64,000 nt of DNA from Bacteroidales bacterium (GTDB taxonomy: Bacteria > Bacteroidota > Bacteroidia > Bacteroidales > UBA932). Position numbers and translations under genes: made by a program. Within the stretch, counting starts at the first letter, position 1; every line of letters starts with the position of its first letter. Of this stretch, positions 28,469 through 36,854 are shown piece after piece. The stretch is from positions 307,795-371,794 of the forward strand of contig JAFZUX010000009.1 of assembly GCA_017618115.1 (NCBI GenBank). Reading direction: 5' to 3'. A model generated the notes under the pieces. That model was given only the letters and a program-made list of their open reading frames with translations, was not told the DNA's origin and did not search any database.

Positions 28469-29225
28469 ATCCGCTAGCGGAATCGCTTCCGTTTTGGGAC
28501 TGCAAATGTACAAACAATTTCCGTTTATGCAAATAATCTTTCAAAAAAATTATAAGGTTCAAAACAACGTATGTGCCCAGTATCACTGCAATGGTCAGGC
28601 AGGTGTGAACTTTCCCTATTATTGCCATTGCAATCTCCACAATTACAATCACTAGGAAGATAAAACGCACCTTATTGTCCTTAAAAGAGAAGTTTTTAAG
28701 CTTCATTGAGAACATAGGAATCTCTGATACCAACAGGAAGCAGAGGATTGGAACCAATGCAATTGGTATCCAATACCTCCAACCCAAATTGGCAACGTTT
28801 ACCGTGTCTGAGAAATAGGCAGTCAATGAGATAAAGAGTATTGCACAGGCAGGAGTTGCAAGCCCTATAAAATTCTCGCTCTGGCGGCTGTCTATGTTGA
28901 ACTTAGCAAGCCTCAAAGCTGAGAAAACGGCAATAAACAAAGGCAGTAAAGCTACGTACGGAAAAGAATTAGCATATACGTAGCCCACAATTGCCGGAGC
29001 CACTCCAAAACTAACCATATCTGCCAGAGAATCAAGCTCTTTCCCTATTGGGGAATAAGCCTTGAGTGCTCTGGCAGCAAAGCCGTCAAAAAAGTCAAAT
29101 ACGGCCGCCATAAGCACAAACAGCAGAGAGAGAATCAACTTCCCCGTCTGGAATGCAACAACTATGGCTAAGAGGCCGCAAAGCAGATTGCAGCAGGTTA
29201 TGGCGTTTGGAATATGCTTTTTCAC
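28467..29225 (-). CDS. pssA: CDP-diacylglycerol-serine O-phosphatidyltransferase
   Basis: This 252-residue membrane enzyme makes phosphatidylserine, the precursor of phosphatidylethanolamine. The CDP-alcohol phosphotransferase signature D-G-x2-A-R-x8-G-x3-D-x3-D is intact in DGFAARALKAYSPIGKELDSLAD, and several membrane helices follow. The C-terminal tail (about the last 20 residues) is hydrophilic and lies over the promoter and first two bases of tRNA-Lys. It is 11 bases behind the second C1 peptidase gene. The decarboxylase gene psd is not in the window. Confidence 0.95.
   Translation of the reverse strand: MKKHIPNAITCCNLLCGLLAIVVAFQTGKLILSLLFVLMAAVFDFFDGFAARALKAYSPIGKELDSLADMVSFGVAPAIVGYVYANSFPYVALLPLFIAVFSALRLAKFNIDSRQSENFIGLATPACAILFISLTAYFSDTVNVANLGWRYWIPIALVPILCFLLVSEIPMFSMKLKNFSFKDNKVRFIFLVIVIVEIAMAIIGKVHTCLTIAVILGTYVVLNLIIFLKDYLHKRKLFVHLQSQNGSDSASG
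28503..28532 (-). promoter_or_regulatory. tRNA-Lys(CTT) promoter inside the end of pssA
   Basis: TTG at 28532-28530, 19 bases, then TACATTTG at 28510-28503 on the minus strand. The whole promoter lies within the pssA coding sequence. Confidence 0.75.
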
Positions 29226-29236
29226 CTCAATTCAAA

Positions 29237-30349
29237 CTATTTGATATTCAGCTTCTTCTTCATACCCTTTGTGAGGGCGTCTTTGTGAATCATTATCTGG
29301 ATAGTCTTTGCCTTGAAGTAACTCTCTGAGCAATAGATATATCCATCGCCGTTATCCTTACCCCAGGAGTTCTTTACAATGTAGTATTTTACACCCTCCT
29401 GATCCTTTGCAATACCTGTTATATGCATAAGGTGGTCATCACTTGTGGTGTAATCATCCCACATTGCCTGACGGATCTCAGGGTCAATAGGATTCTCCTT
29501 AAAGCGCTTGTCTATGCTCTTGTAACCTCTGAGGTTCTCCTCAGGAGTAAAGAGTGCAAGATGGTTGTTCTGAGCAAAATAAATCTCACTCATATCTGCA
29601 TCCCAAGCAACTGTGTATCCGCGCATTATAGCCTCAGTACAAATCTCGTCCAACTCATCCAGAGGAACGTTGTAAGATGAAGCCATATCCCAGTTATCCG
29701 GAATCTCAATTATGAACTTCTCATAGAACGGATGGTGAAGGAAGCTTGTAATCTCAATGTAATCTTCTCCTTTGAGTTTAAGCATATCCTTAAAGGAGAG
29801 AGGATTATACTCCTTGCCCTTGTAGAAGAAGGTCTCAGGAACCTTTCCCAGATACTTATCCAGAATCTCGTTCATCTTCTCATAAGGAACGCCCTTCTTC
29901 TCCTTAACCGCCTCATCCAGAAGGTCATCTATCTCCTTCTGCAATTTTCCGTGGTTGTGAGTCTCGGAGTCATAGTTGATTCCGTGGTATGCCTCCTCAG
30001 TCATAAGGCCTGCTTTATCAAGCCAATACGTTGCCTGGTGGCTAATTCCGCCCGGTCCTCTTCTACCCTTTCCTCTGCGATAGTAAAAGTCTGCACCTCT
30101 TCTTAAGTACTCCTGTCTTACGGTAAACATCTCAGAGAGATCCAGAGTTGTATCCGCTGTACCGATTCTAATGGCCTCACTCTCTAGGAATGAAGTGGTT
30201 GCAAAGCACCAGCAGGTGCCAGTACGTGCCTGATTCTTTACCGCTGTTGCAGGCAGATTCTTAACTACGGTGAACTCGTAGAACGGGCTCTGAGCGTAAA
30301 CTCCCGCAGCAAATAAAAGTGATACGGCAACTAAAAAGATTTTTTTCAT
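29237..30349 (-). CDS. Secreted C1-family (bleomycin hydrolase-like) cysteine peptidase, second copy
   Basis: This 370-residue exported papain-fold peptidase (signal peptide to residue 20, GVYAQ) has the oxyanion Gln 40 and catalytic Cys 46 in KNQARTGTCWCFATTSFLES, His in HLMHITGIAKDQ and Asn in VKNSWGKDNGDGY. The family (C1B-like aminopeptidase) normally trims peptides from the N terminus; here it acts outside the cytoplasm. It is a paralogue of the gene 12 bases upstream and closes on pssA. Confidence 0.88.
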   Translation of the reverse strand: MKKIFLVAVSLLFAAGVYAQSPFYEFTVVKNLPATAVKNQARTGTCWCFATTSFLESEAIRIGTADTTLDLSEMFTVRQEYLRRGADFYYRRGKGRRGPGGISHQATYWLDKAGLMTEEAYHGINYDSETHNHGKLQKEIDDLLDEAVKEKKGVPYEKMNEILDKYLGKVPETFFYKGKEYNPLSFKDMLKLKGEDYIEITSFLHHPFYEKFIIEIPDNWDMASSYNVPLDELDEICTEAIMRGYTVAWDADMSEIYFAQNNHLALFTPEENLRGYKSIDKRFKENPIDPEIRQAMWDDYTTSDDHLMHITGIAKDQEGVKYYIVKNSWGKDNGDGYIYCSESYFKAKTIQIMIHKDALTKGMKKKLNIK

Positions 30350-30361
30350 ACTCGTTATTTT

Positions 30362-31582
30362 TTAGATACCCAATTTCTTACGGATTTCCTTAGGAATGGA
30401 GTTCTTGTTAACTACAATATTCATAGTCTTGAACTTAACAAAAGTCTCTGAAGCATACCATATTCCGTTGTACTTACCGGTCTTGCCCCAGGAGTTCTTA
30501 ACCATAAAGTATTTGGTTCCGTTCTGGTCTGTTGCAATACCAAAGATCTGCATTCCGTGGTCATCTGTAGTGGTCTTGTTGTCATAACCCTCCTGACGCA
30601 TCTCCTGGGTTATAACCATCTCTTTACCAGGATGATTGAGGTTATTAATCTCTGCCATCTTTGCGTTAGGGTCCTTACCTACCCATCTCTCCTGATCTGA
30701 ACCAATAGCCTTGGTATTGGCCTCAACGTCCGGAACAACTGCAATACCGTTACGGGTAAAGCCAACCTCGCTGACGTCTGAACCCCAGGCAACTGTGTAA
30801 CCCTTCTCAATAGCGTTGAACATAACTGCCATAAGCTCGTCAATTGGAATGTTGTAACTCAAATCCCAACGCCAGTTATCCGGAACCTCAATTGCAAACT
30901 GAGTGTAGAAAGGATGGTGAGTGAATGAAGTAAGAGATACATAGTCATCCATATTAAGTCCCAATCCCTTGGTTACAAAATCTTTAGGAGTATAGACAAC
31001 GCCCTTGTAAGTTGTAGTCTCAGGAACCTTTCCAATGTAGGTCTCAAGGATGTTCTTGTAGATATCCAAATACTTCTGAGAAATCTTGCCGCCTTTTCCT
31101 GCGTTCTTCTTCATGCTCTCAGAAAGACCTGCAGTAATTGCACTCATTTCACGGAAGTTGATTCTGGTCTCACCCTTCTGAAGATCAGGCATATCCTGCT
31201 CCTGAACTACTCCGTAATCCTCAAATGTGTGAATCACGTCCTCAAAGGAACCGCCCTCTGCGTTGTTAAGATATCCGTCCAGTCTTACAAACTTCTGCAT
31301 CTTCTCCATATAGTTGTAGAAAATGCTGTACATAGTTGACAGTTTGAGAGTTGTATCTGCCTTTCCTAATCTTATAGCCTCACTCTCCAGGAATGAAGTG
31401 GTAGAGAAGCACCAGCATGTTCCGCTGCTTCCCTGGTTACGGATAGCGGAAATTGGGTTAGCCTTAACTGTTGTAAACTCATAGCCGGCTCTCTTGTCCG
31501 CAGCCTTCTCCTGAGCGTTTACATTCATAGCGGTAACGCAGATGAGCGCTACTGCTGCAAATAAATACTTGATTGTCTTCAT
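30362..31582 (-). CDS. Secreted C1-family (bleomycin hydrolase-like) cysteine peptidase, first copy
   Basis: This 406-residue paralogue of the next gene has a signal peptide (to about residue 24, VNAQ), Gln 50 and Cys 56 in RNQGSSGTCWCFSTTSFLES, His in DDHGMQIFGIATDQ and Asn in VKNSWGKTGKYNG. The two copies share the same domain order but differ in the middle, where this one is about 35 residues longer (with NHPGKEMVITQEMRQEGYD). A clear promoter is not visible in the 27-base gap to queE, so it may be read through from the queE promoter. Confidence 0.88.
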   Translation of the reverse strand: MKTIKYLFAAVALICVTAMNVNAQEKAADKRAGYEFTTVKANPISAIRNQGSSGTCWCFSTTSFLESEAIRLGKADTTLKLSTMYSIFYNYMEKMQKFVRLDGYLNNAEGGSFEDVIHTFEDYGVVQEQDMPDLQKGETRINFREMSAITAGLSESMKKNAGKGGKISQKYLDIYKNILETYIGKVPETTTYKGVVYTPKDFVTKGLGLNMDDYVSLTSFTHHPFYTQFAIEVPDNWRWDLSYNIPIDELMAVMFNAIEKGYTVAWGSDVSEVGFTRNGIAVVPDVEANTKAIGSDQERWVGKDPNAKMAEINNLNHPGKEMVITQEMRQEGYDNKTTTDDHGMQIFGIATDQNGTKYFMVKNSWGKTGKYNGIWYASETFVKFKTMNIVVNKNSIPKEIRKKLGI

Positions 31583-31609
31583 ATTACTTAAGTTATATAA
31601 TTAATTTCT

Positions 31610-32251
31610 TTAAGGTATTCTCAAAAACTTGTGAGCCTGCACGGAGACATTCCACTCCGGGTGTTTTTTCACATACTCCACAATGGCGGGAGATATCTGC
31701 TTCATCCTGCTCCACTCCGGCTGCAGATAAAAAAGGCACTTCTCATTTACCTTCAAAACCGCCTCCCGATTCTTCTCAGCCCACTCAAAATCAGAAGGTT
31801 CCTCAACTATCACCTTCAGTTCGTCCGCCTTGGCGTAAAACTCCTCCAACGGCGGTTTCTTCCTCTTTGGAGAGAGGCAAATCCAATCAAAACAGCCGCT
31901 GAAAGGAGAACTTCCGCTAGTCTCCAGAAAAATCTCCAGGCCGTACCCTTTCAACATCAGACAGAGCTTATCCAACGGGTAATTCATTGGTTCTCCCCCT
32001 GTTATCACGATAGATTTAGCCTCACACGCCACCGCATCAGCCACAATCTTCTCTATCTCCACCGGCGGGAACCTATCCGGATTCCAACTCTCCTTTGAGT
32101 CACACCAGCTGCACCCCACGTCACATCCGCCCAAACGGATGAAAAAAGCGGCCTTACCGCTGTGAAAGCCCTCACCCTGAATAGTGTAGAAACTCTCCAC
32201 CAGCGGCAGCAACCTACCCCCTTCCAATGACGGATAAACTCTTTTCTCCAT
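31610..32251 (-). CDS. queE: 7-carboxy-7-deazaguanine synthase
   Basis: This 213-residue radical SAM enzyme makes 7-carboxy-7-deazaguanine, an early step to queuosine in tRNA or to deazaguanine in DNA. The cluster-binding cysteines 43, 47 and 50 lie in GGCDVGCSWCDSKESW, a CX3CX2C form found in QueE in place of the standard CX3CX2C with aromatic spacing, and GGEPMNYPLD is the SAM-binding GGE motif. Residues at the start (ESFYTIQGEGFHSG) are typical. The frame is open to 32434, but the -7 box at 32276-32269 and the family length fix the ATG at 32251. Other queuosine genes are not in the window. Confidence 0.93.
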   Translation of the reverse strand: MEKRVYPSLEGGRLLPLVESFYTIQGEGFHSGKAAFFIRLGGCDVGCSWCDSKESWNPDRFPPVEIEKIVADAVACEAKSIVITGGEPMNYPLDKLCLMLKGYGLEIFLETSGSSPFSGCFDWICLSPKRKKPPLEEFYAKADELKVIVEEPSDFEWAEKNREAVLKVNEKCLFYLQPEWSRMKQISPAIVEYVKKHPEWNVSVQAHKFLRIP

Positions 32252-32268
32252 AATCAGCCGAATTGACA

Positions 32269-32276
32269 CAAATATA
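32269..32276 (-). promoter_or_regulatory. -7 box of queE
   Basis: TATATTTG on the minus strand lies 17 bases before the ATG at 32251 and excludes the longer frame. Confidence 0.6.
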
Positions 32277-32401
32277 ACAAATAAACTCTGTTTTCCCATT
32301 CCGGGCAGTGACAAAATGGCACCGATACGGGCATTATTTGCAGATTTTTGCTCTGGTTTGCAAATTGATAAGGTAGTTACGCCGCCCCAATCGGGAGGCA
32401 A

Positions 32402-32407
32402 AGGAGG
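32402..32407 (+). promoter_or_regulatory. Strong Shine-Dalgarno of clpB
   Basis: AGGAGG lies 7 bases before the ATG at 32415. Such a site is rare in this window and decides the start against the in-frame codon at 32316. A GC-rich hairpin, GCCGCCC-CAATC-GGGAGGC type with one mismatch, sits directly before it. Confidence 0.7.
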
Positions 32408-32414
32408 AAAAAAT

Positions 32415-34595
32415 ATGAATACAATGAACAACAATCAGGCACAGGAGAAGATGCTGGAGCGCTACGCCATCAATCTGAACGAGAGGGCAAAGAGCGGAAA
32501 GTTGGATCCCGTCATTGGCAGAGATGACGAGATTAGACGTGTACTCCAGATTCTGAGCCGCCGTACAAAGAACAACCCTATTCTGGTGGGAGAGCCCGGC
32601 GTAGGTAAAACAGCTATCGCTGAGGGACTTGCACAGAGAATTGTTCACGGCGATGTAGCGGAGAACCTGAAGGGAAAGGTTATCTACTCTCTGGATATGG
32701 GAGCGTTGATAGCGGGTGCCAAATATCAGGGAGAGTTTGAGGAGCGTCTTAAAGGCGTTGTGAAAGAGGTGGTTGAAAGCAACGGTGAGATTATTCTTTA
32801 TATAGACGAGATACACACGCTTGTGGGCGCAGGTCAGACCAGCGGTGCAATGGATGCTGCAAACATCTTAAAGCCTGCACTTTCCAGAGGCGAGCTCAGG
32901 TGCGTGGGTTCCACCACTTTGGACGAGTATCAAAAATACTTTGAGAAAGATAAGGCACTTGAGAGACGTTTCCAGATGGTTATGGTAGACGAGCCTTCAC
33001 CTGCGGAGAGTATCTCCATCCTGAGAGGTCTTAAGCCAAAGTACGAGAACCATCACAAAGTCAAGATATTGGATGATGCTATCATTGCTGCGGTAGAACT
33101 TTCTCACAGATATATCACCAACCGTTATCTTCCGGATAAGGCCATAGACCTTGTAGATGAGGCCGCTTCCAAACTGCGTCTGGAGATGAACTCCGTTCCT
33201 GAGGAGATAGATGAGATTCAGCGTAAAATCAAGCAGTTGGAGATTGAGAGAGAGGCTATCCGCAGAGAGGGAACTTCTCCGAAACTGACGGATATCAACA
33301 ATCAGTTGGAGGAGTACAAGAAAGAGTTGGATAAGTTGGATAAGCAGTGGAAGCAGGAGAAAGGCGTATATGATCAGATTCAGAAGAAGAGACAAGAGAT
33401 TGACTCTCTGAACTTTGAGGCGGACAACGCTGAGCGCAACGGAGATTACGCCAAGGTTGCTGAAATCCGTTACGGTAAACTTGCGCAGCTCAACAAAGAG
33501 ATTGAAGAACTCAACACCAAGATTAAGGAGAACGAGCATCCTCTTATAGATGAGCAGGTTTCACCTGATGACATTGCAGAGGTTGTTGCCAAATGGACCG
33601 GCATACCTGTATCCAAGATGATGCAGAGCGAGAAGGATAAACTCCTCAACCTTGAGGAGGAACTCCATAAGAGAGTTGTTGGACAGGATGAGGCCATTAA
33701 GGCTGTGGCAGACGCCGTAAGACGTTCAAGAGCAGGCCTTCAGAGTGAGAAGCGTCCAATTGGTTCCTTCCTCTTTATGGGTACCACCGGTGTCGGTAAG
33801 ACGGAACTTGCAAAGGCTTTGGCTGAGTTCCTCTTTGATGATGAGAACATGATGACCCGTATAGATATGAGTGAGTATCAGGAGCGTTTTGCAGTCACCA
33901 GACTTATTGGTGCGCCTCCGGGATACGTAGGATATGATGAGGGAGGTCAGCTCACAGAGGCAGTTAGGAGAAAACCGTACTCCGTTGTCCTTTTTGACGA
34001 GATTGAGAAGGCTCACCCGGATGTATTCAATATCCTGCTTCAAGTCCTTGATGATGGGCGTCTTACAGACGGTAAAGGCCGTACGGTGAACTTCAAGAAC
34101 ACCATCCTCATTATGACCAGCAACGTGGGCAGTGAGATCATTCAGGAGTATATGTCCAAGATTAAAGATGACCCTCAGCTCAAAGAGCACAATGAGAAAC
34201 TCCTTGCAGAGTGCAAAGACAAGGTGATGACTCTCCTTAAGAGAAGCATCCGCCCGGAGTTCCTCAACCGTATAGATGAGATTATAATGTTCCGTCCTCT
34301 TGGAAAAGAGGAGATTAGAGGCATCCTCAAACTCCAGATTTCTCAGGTTGAGAAGATGCTTGAGGCTCAGGATGTCAAACTCAACTTTACGGAGAAGGCT
34401 CTCAACTGGCTCTCAGAGAAGGGCTTTGATATAGCCTACGGTGCTAGACCAATCAAGCGTCTGCTCCAAAAGGAGGTAATAAACGCCGTTGCAAGAGAGA
34501 TCATCTCCGGCCACATCTCCCGCGGCAATACTGTCACGATAGATGTTAAGGACGGCGCCCTCACCATCAACGGCACCCCTACTGAGGTAGAGTAA
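32415..34595 (+). CDS. clpB: ClpB disaggregase lacking the N-terminal domain
   Basis: ClpB is the Hsp104-type hexameric chaperone that threads aggregated proteins. The 726 residues hold both AAA+ modules (Walker A GEPGVGKT about residue 60 and GTTGVGKT about 456) and the coiled-coil M domain (about 258-375, rich in [13 protein letters not shown]-type heptads) that separates ClpB from ClpA and ClpC. The protein begins directly at the linker to the first module ([21 protein letters not shown]); the usual N domain of about 140 residues is absent, and no reading frame upstream encodes it. There is no ClpP-binding loop. The start is set by the Shine-Dalgarno at 32402-32407. Confidence 0.93.
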   Translation: MNTMNNNQAQEKMLERYAINLNERAKSGKLDPVIGRDDEIRRVLQILSRRTKNNPILVGEPGVGKTAIAEGLAQRIVHGDVAENLKGKVIYSLDMGALIAGAKYQGEFEERLKGVVKEVVESNGEIILYIDEIHTLVGAGQTSGAMDAANILKPALSRGELRCVGSTTLDEYQKYFEKDKALERRFQMVMVDEPSPAESISILRGLKPKYENHHKVKILDDAIIAAVELSHRYITNRYLPDKAIDLVDEAASKLRLEMNSVPEEIDEIQRKIKQLEIEREAIRREGTSPKLTDINNQLEEYKKELDKLDKQWKQEKGVYDQIQKKRQEIDSLNFEADNAERNGDYAKVAEIRYGKLAQLNKEIEELNTKIKENEHPLIDEQVSPDDIAEVVAKWTGIPVSKMMQSEKDKLLNLEEELHKRVVGQDEAIKAVADAVRRSRAGLQSEKRPIGSFLFMGTTGVGKTELAKALAEFLFDDENMMTRIDMSEYQERFAVTRLIGAPPGYVGYDEGGQLTEAVRRKPYSVVLFDEIEKAHPDVFNILLQVLDDGRLTDGKGRTVNFKNTILIMTSNVGSEIIQEYMSKIKDDPQLKEHNEKLLAECKDKVMTLLKRSIRPEFLNRIDEIIMFRPLGKEEIRGILKLQISQVEKMLEAQDVKLNFTEKALNWLSEKGFDIAYGARPIKRLLQKEVINAVAREIISGHISRGNTVTIDVKDGALTINGTPTEVE

Positions 34596-34596
34596 G

Positions 34597-34680
34597 CCCG
34601 AGGGTGGCTAAAAAGGCGCGCTAGCGCCCGGCACGTAGTGCCGTGATGCCCCTAGAGGGGCCGGCAAAGCCGGGGGTGAC
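34597..34680 (+). repeat. Multi-hairpin repeat, copy A
   Basis: The segment folds into successive hairpins: GGCGC-GCTA-type/GCGCC, CGGCAC-GTA-GTGCCG, CCCC-TAGA-GGGG and CCGGC-AAA-GCCGG, ending in GGGTGAC. A second copy lies at 63911-63998 on the other strand, with the same conserved linkers and paired changes in two stems. It lies between clpB and the terminator of tRNA-Arg. Confidence 0.75.
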
Positions 34681-34683
34681 AAC

Positions 34684-34732
34684 ATCACAAAAAAGGCTTG
34701 TTAACAATCAGTTAGCAAGCCTTTTTTGTGAT
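34684..34732. terminator. Terminator after tRNA-Arg, arms reaching into the tRNA
   Basis: ATCACAAAAAAGGCTTG and CAAGCCTTTTTTGTGAT are perfect 17-base arms with a 15-base loop. The right arm includes the last four bases of the tRNA gene. The A/T tracts allow termination on both strands, so it can also stop clpB transcription. Confidence 0.82.
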
Positions 34733-34802
34733 TCGGTTGGGATTCGAACCCAAGACCCACAGCTTAGAAGGCTGTTGCTCTATCCAGCTGAGCTACCGAA
34801 CC
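34729..34802 (-). tRNA. tRNA-Arg (anticodon TCT)
   Basis: The 74-base cloverleaf has acceptor GGTTCGG/CCGAATC, D arm GCTC/GAGC, anticodon stem ACAGC/GCTGT with loop CTTCTAA, and T arm with GGTTCGAATCC. CCA is not encoded. It stands alone under its own promoter. Confidence 0.95.
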
Positions 34803-34828
34803 AGTCCCTTATTTTCCATTTGGGAGTG

Positions 34829-34836
34829 CAAATGTA
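34829..34836 (-). promoter_or_regulatory. -7 box of tRNA-Arg
   Basis: TACATTTG on the minus strand, 26 bases before the tRNA 5' end. The -33 element is unclear. Confidence 0.55.
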
Positions 34837-34861
34837 ACAAAATTTCTTTAGCTGAAAAGTA

Positions 34862-35779
34862 TTATCTCTCTTTTTTGCCTCTTGCTGCCCAATATTCAAC
34901 AATCACTACAAGCGCTATACCCAAGACAGCCATTATGATAGCGGTGGCAATCTGAGGGCTTTTGCTGTAAATCTGCTCAAACTGAGGAGGTAAGATTGGA
35001 CGGCTTATGGCGTTGTCTCCCTCCTGCTGGATAACCTGCTGCCAAGGCCATATCTTAATGAGTGAACCCACCATAAAGCCTGTAAGCAGGGCAATTGTCT
35101 GATTATACCAGTGTTTGAGAAGGTATCCCAAAAGGTGTGAGAAAGCCAGGATTCCTGCAATTGCACCCACTCCGTAAAGCAGGAGACGAGTCTTGTTGAG
35201 AGTGCTTATGCTGTTCATAAGATCTTCATACTTAACCATAAGCACAAGCAGGAAGCTGCCTGAAATACCCGGAAGTATCATACCGCAAACGCTTACCGCA
35301 CCGGCTATCAGAAGGAACCACCAGGTATCCGGTGTCTCTGTTGGTGAAGCCAGTGAAACCCATATTGCTATGGCTGTGCCCAAAAGTAGGCTGAACCATA
35401 CTCCTACGTTCCACTTCTTTATCTCTTTGGTTACGTACCAGCAGGAAACCAATACCAGTCCAAAGAAGAATGACCAGGTTGCAATAGGCTCGTTATGAAG
35501 CAGATAAACCATCAATTTAGCCAGAGAGAAAGCGCTTATTGCAACACCCAGAAGGATGTAGAACAGAAAGACAACATCCGTCTGCTTTGCCCACTCTTTA
35601 ATCTTTCCCTTAAAGAGGAGTTTTGTGGTGGTAATGTTGAAAGATTTAAGAGAGTTGATAAGTCTCTCGTAAATACCTGTAAGGAAGGCTATTGTACCAC
35701 CGCTAACACCCGGTATTACGTTTGCTGCACCAATTCCTATACCCTTAAGGGTAAGCATTATTCTCTCACCTATAGTCAT
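34862..35779 (-). CDS. popT: DUF368 undecaprenyl-phosphate translocase
   Basis: This 305-residue inner-membrane protein has the DUF368 pattern: an N-terminal ANVIPGVSGGTIAFLTGIYE hairpin, repeated in the second half as CGMILPGISGSFLLVLMVKYE, and about 8-10 membrane segments. The family was shown in recent work to return undecaprenyl phosphate, the lipid carrier of cell-wall and surface glycans, to the cytoplasmic face (PopT). It lies 10 bases behind the TPR gene at the end of the nucleotide-sugar gene run, which suits a role in recycling the carrier used by those glycans. Confidence 0.88.
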   Translation of the reverse strand: MTIGERIMLTLKGIGIGAANVIPGVSGGTIAFLTGIYERLINSLKSFNITTTKLLFKGKIKEWAKQTDVVFLFYILLGVAISAFSLAKLMVYLLHNEPIATWSFFFGLVLVSCWYVTKEIKKWNVGVWFSLLLGTAIAIWVSLASPTETPDTWWFLLIAGAVSVCGMILPGISGSFLLVLMVKYEDLMNSISTLNKTRLLLYGVGAIAGILAFSHLLGYLLKHWYNQTIALLTGFMVGSLIKIWPWQQVIQQEGDNAISRPILPPQFEQIYSKSPQIATAIIMAVLGIALVVIVEYWAARGKKER

Positions 35780-35789
35780 GTCTATAATT

Positions 35790-36833
35790 CTAACGTTTTC
35801 TCATCTTTTTCCTGAGCTTCTTCTCAGTCTGAACCTCAGCCAAACCAATCAGAGCCATCTGGTGGTTAGGGTCAAAAATCAGCGCCTTTCTAAGCAGAAT
35901 TTCCGCCTGAGTGAGGTCTCCCAAATAGAGGTAACCCATTGCCAGGGAGGCTATGCCGTCCGGGGAGTTTTTCTCTAATTTATTGTACTCCTCAAGGTAC
36001 TCAACAGCGGCCGTAAAAAGACCCAATTCTAAGCAGACGTGCCCCATATTAAACAGAGCACTAGGGTTTTTACTATTCAATGCTATTGCGTAGTCAAGTG
36101 CCTCGTGAGCCTTTCCAAAGAGTTGCTTCTTTGTGTAGATTGCACCCACATTGTACCAGACAATATCGCTGAAAGGATCCAGATCCAGATACTTCTCGTA
36201 GTAGTTCAAAGCCTCCTCGTTTTTATCCAACTTCTCATTGCAGAAGGCATAGTCAAAGTAGAGTGAAGCCATGTTTTCCGCCTTCTCCTTTGAATGGTTC
36301 TTATCGTTCCAGAGTTTGGTGAGTTGTTCAGTTCTGTCAAGATAATAAAGAGCCTCTTCAAACTCTCCAATCTCCATACAGTCCTGAGCCAGAGTATGTA
36401 CGCTGTCACATATATCCTCCGGGAAAGACTCAATCTCCATTGACTGGTTGAAGTAGCCCCTGGCCTTCACAATATCCTTCATACCAATGTAAACCCTGCA
36501 GTATGAGAGGAGTATGTCTGAATTGGGAGGGAAGGAGTCTCTGTAGTTGTCCAAAATCTCAATGGCCTTTTGGAACTCCTTGGCTATAACCAGTGAGTCA
36601 CAGTACTTTACAAGAAGTGAAGATGAATACGGATGAGCGGTAAAGCCCTCCTCTGCAGCCCTCTTTGCCTTAGGCTCATCGTTGAGGTCTATATACCTGT
36701 CAACTATATACTCCCACTCATCCTCCTCAAACTCAGTTTGAGAGGAATTGTTGGAATTATAGCTGTCAAAGGCTGCTCTTAAGCGCTCGTTCTCTTCCCT
36801 TTCAAAATTCTGATCTTCCCTTTCCGTATTCAT
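35790..36833 (-). CDS. Cytoplasmic TPR-repeat protein
   Basis: This protein of about 347 residues consists of tetratricopeptide repeats from about residue 50 to the end, with the typical spacing in DIVWYNVGAIYTKKQLFGKAHEALDYAI and PSALFNMGHVCLELGLFTAAVEYL. The N terminus is acidic and polar with no signal peptide. It probably acts as a protein scaffold. The frame is open to a TTG at 36842, but that overlaps the -7 box, so the ATG at 36833 is used. It has its own promoter in the 21-base gap behind wbpB. Confidence 0.85.
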   Translation of the reverse strand: MNTEREDQNFEREENERLRAAFDSYNSNNSSQTEFEEDEWEYIVDRYIDLNDEPKAKRAAEEGFTAHPYSSSLLVKYCDSLVIAKEFQKAIEILDNYRDSFPPNSDILLSYCRVYIGMKDIVKARGYFNQSMEIESFPEDICDSVHTLAQDCMEIGEFEEALYYLDRTEQLTKLWNDKNHSKEKAENMASLYFDYAFCNEKLDKNEEALNYYEKYLDLDPFSDIVWYNVGAIYTKKQLFGKAHEALDYAIALNSKNPSALFNMGHVCLELGLFTAAVEYLEEYNKLEKNSPDGIASLAMGYLYLGDLTQAEILLRKALIFDPNHQMALIGLAEVQTEKKLRKKMRKR

Positions 36834-36839
36834 AGGGCG

Positions 36840-36847
36840 CAAAGGTA
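36840..36847 (-). promoter_or_regulatory. -7 box of the TPR gene, 6 bases before the ATG
   Basis: TACCTTTG on the minus strand ends at 36840 and the ATG begins at 36833, which predicts a leaderless mRNA for the TPR-popT pair. Confidence 0.6.
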
Positions 36848-36854
36848 ATAAAAA

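Noticed and set aside
32316-32415. Upstream in-frame start for clpB
   Set aside because: The added sequence has no ClpB N-domain character and the strong Shine-Dalgarno points to 32415.
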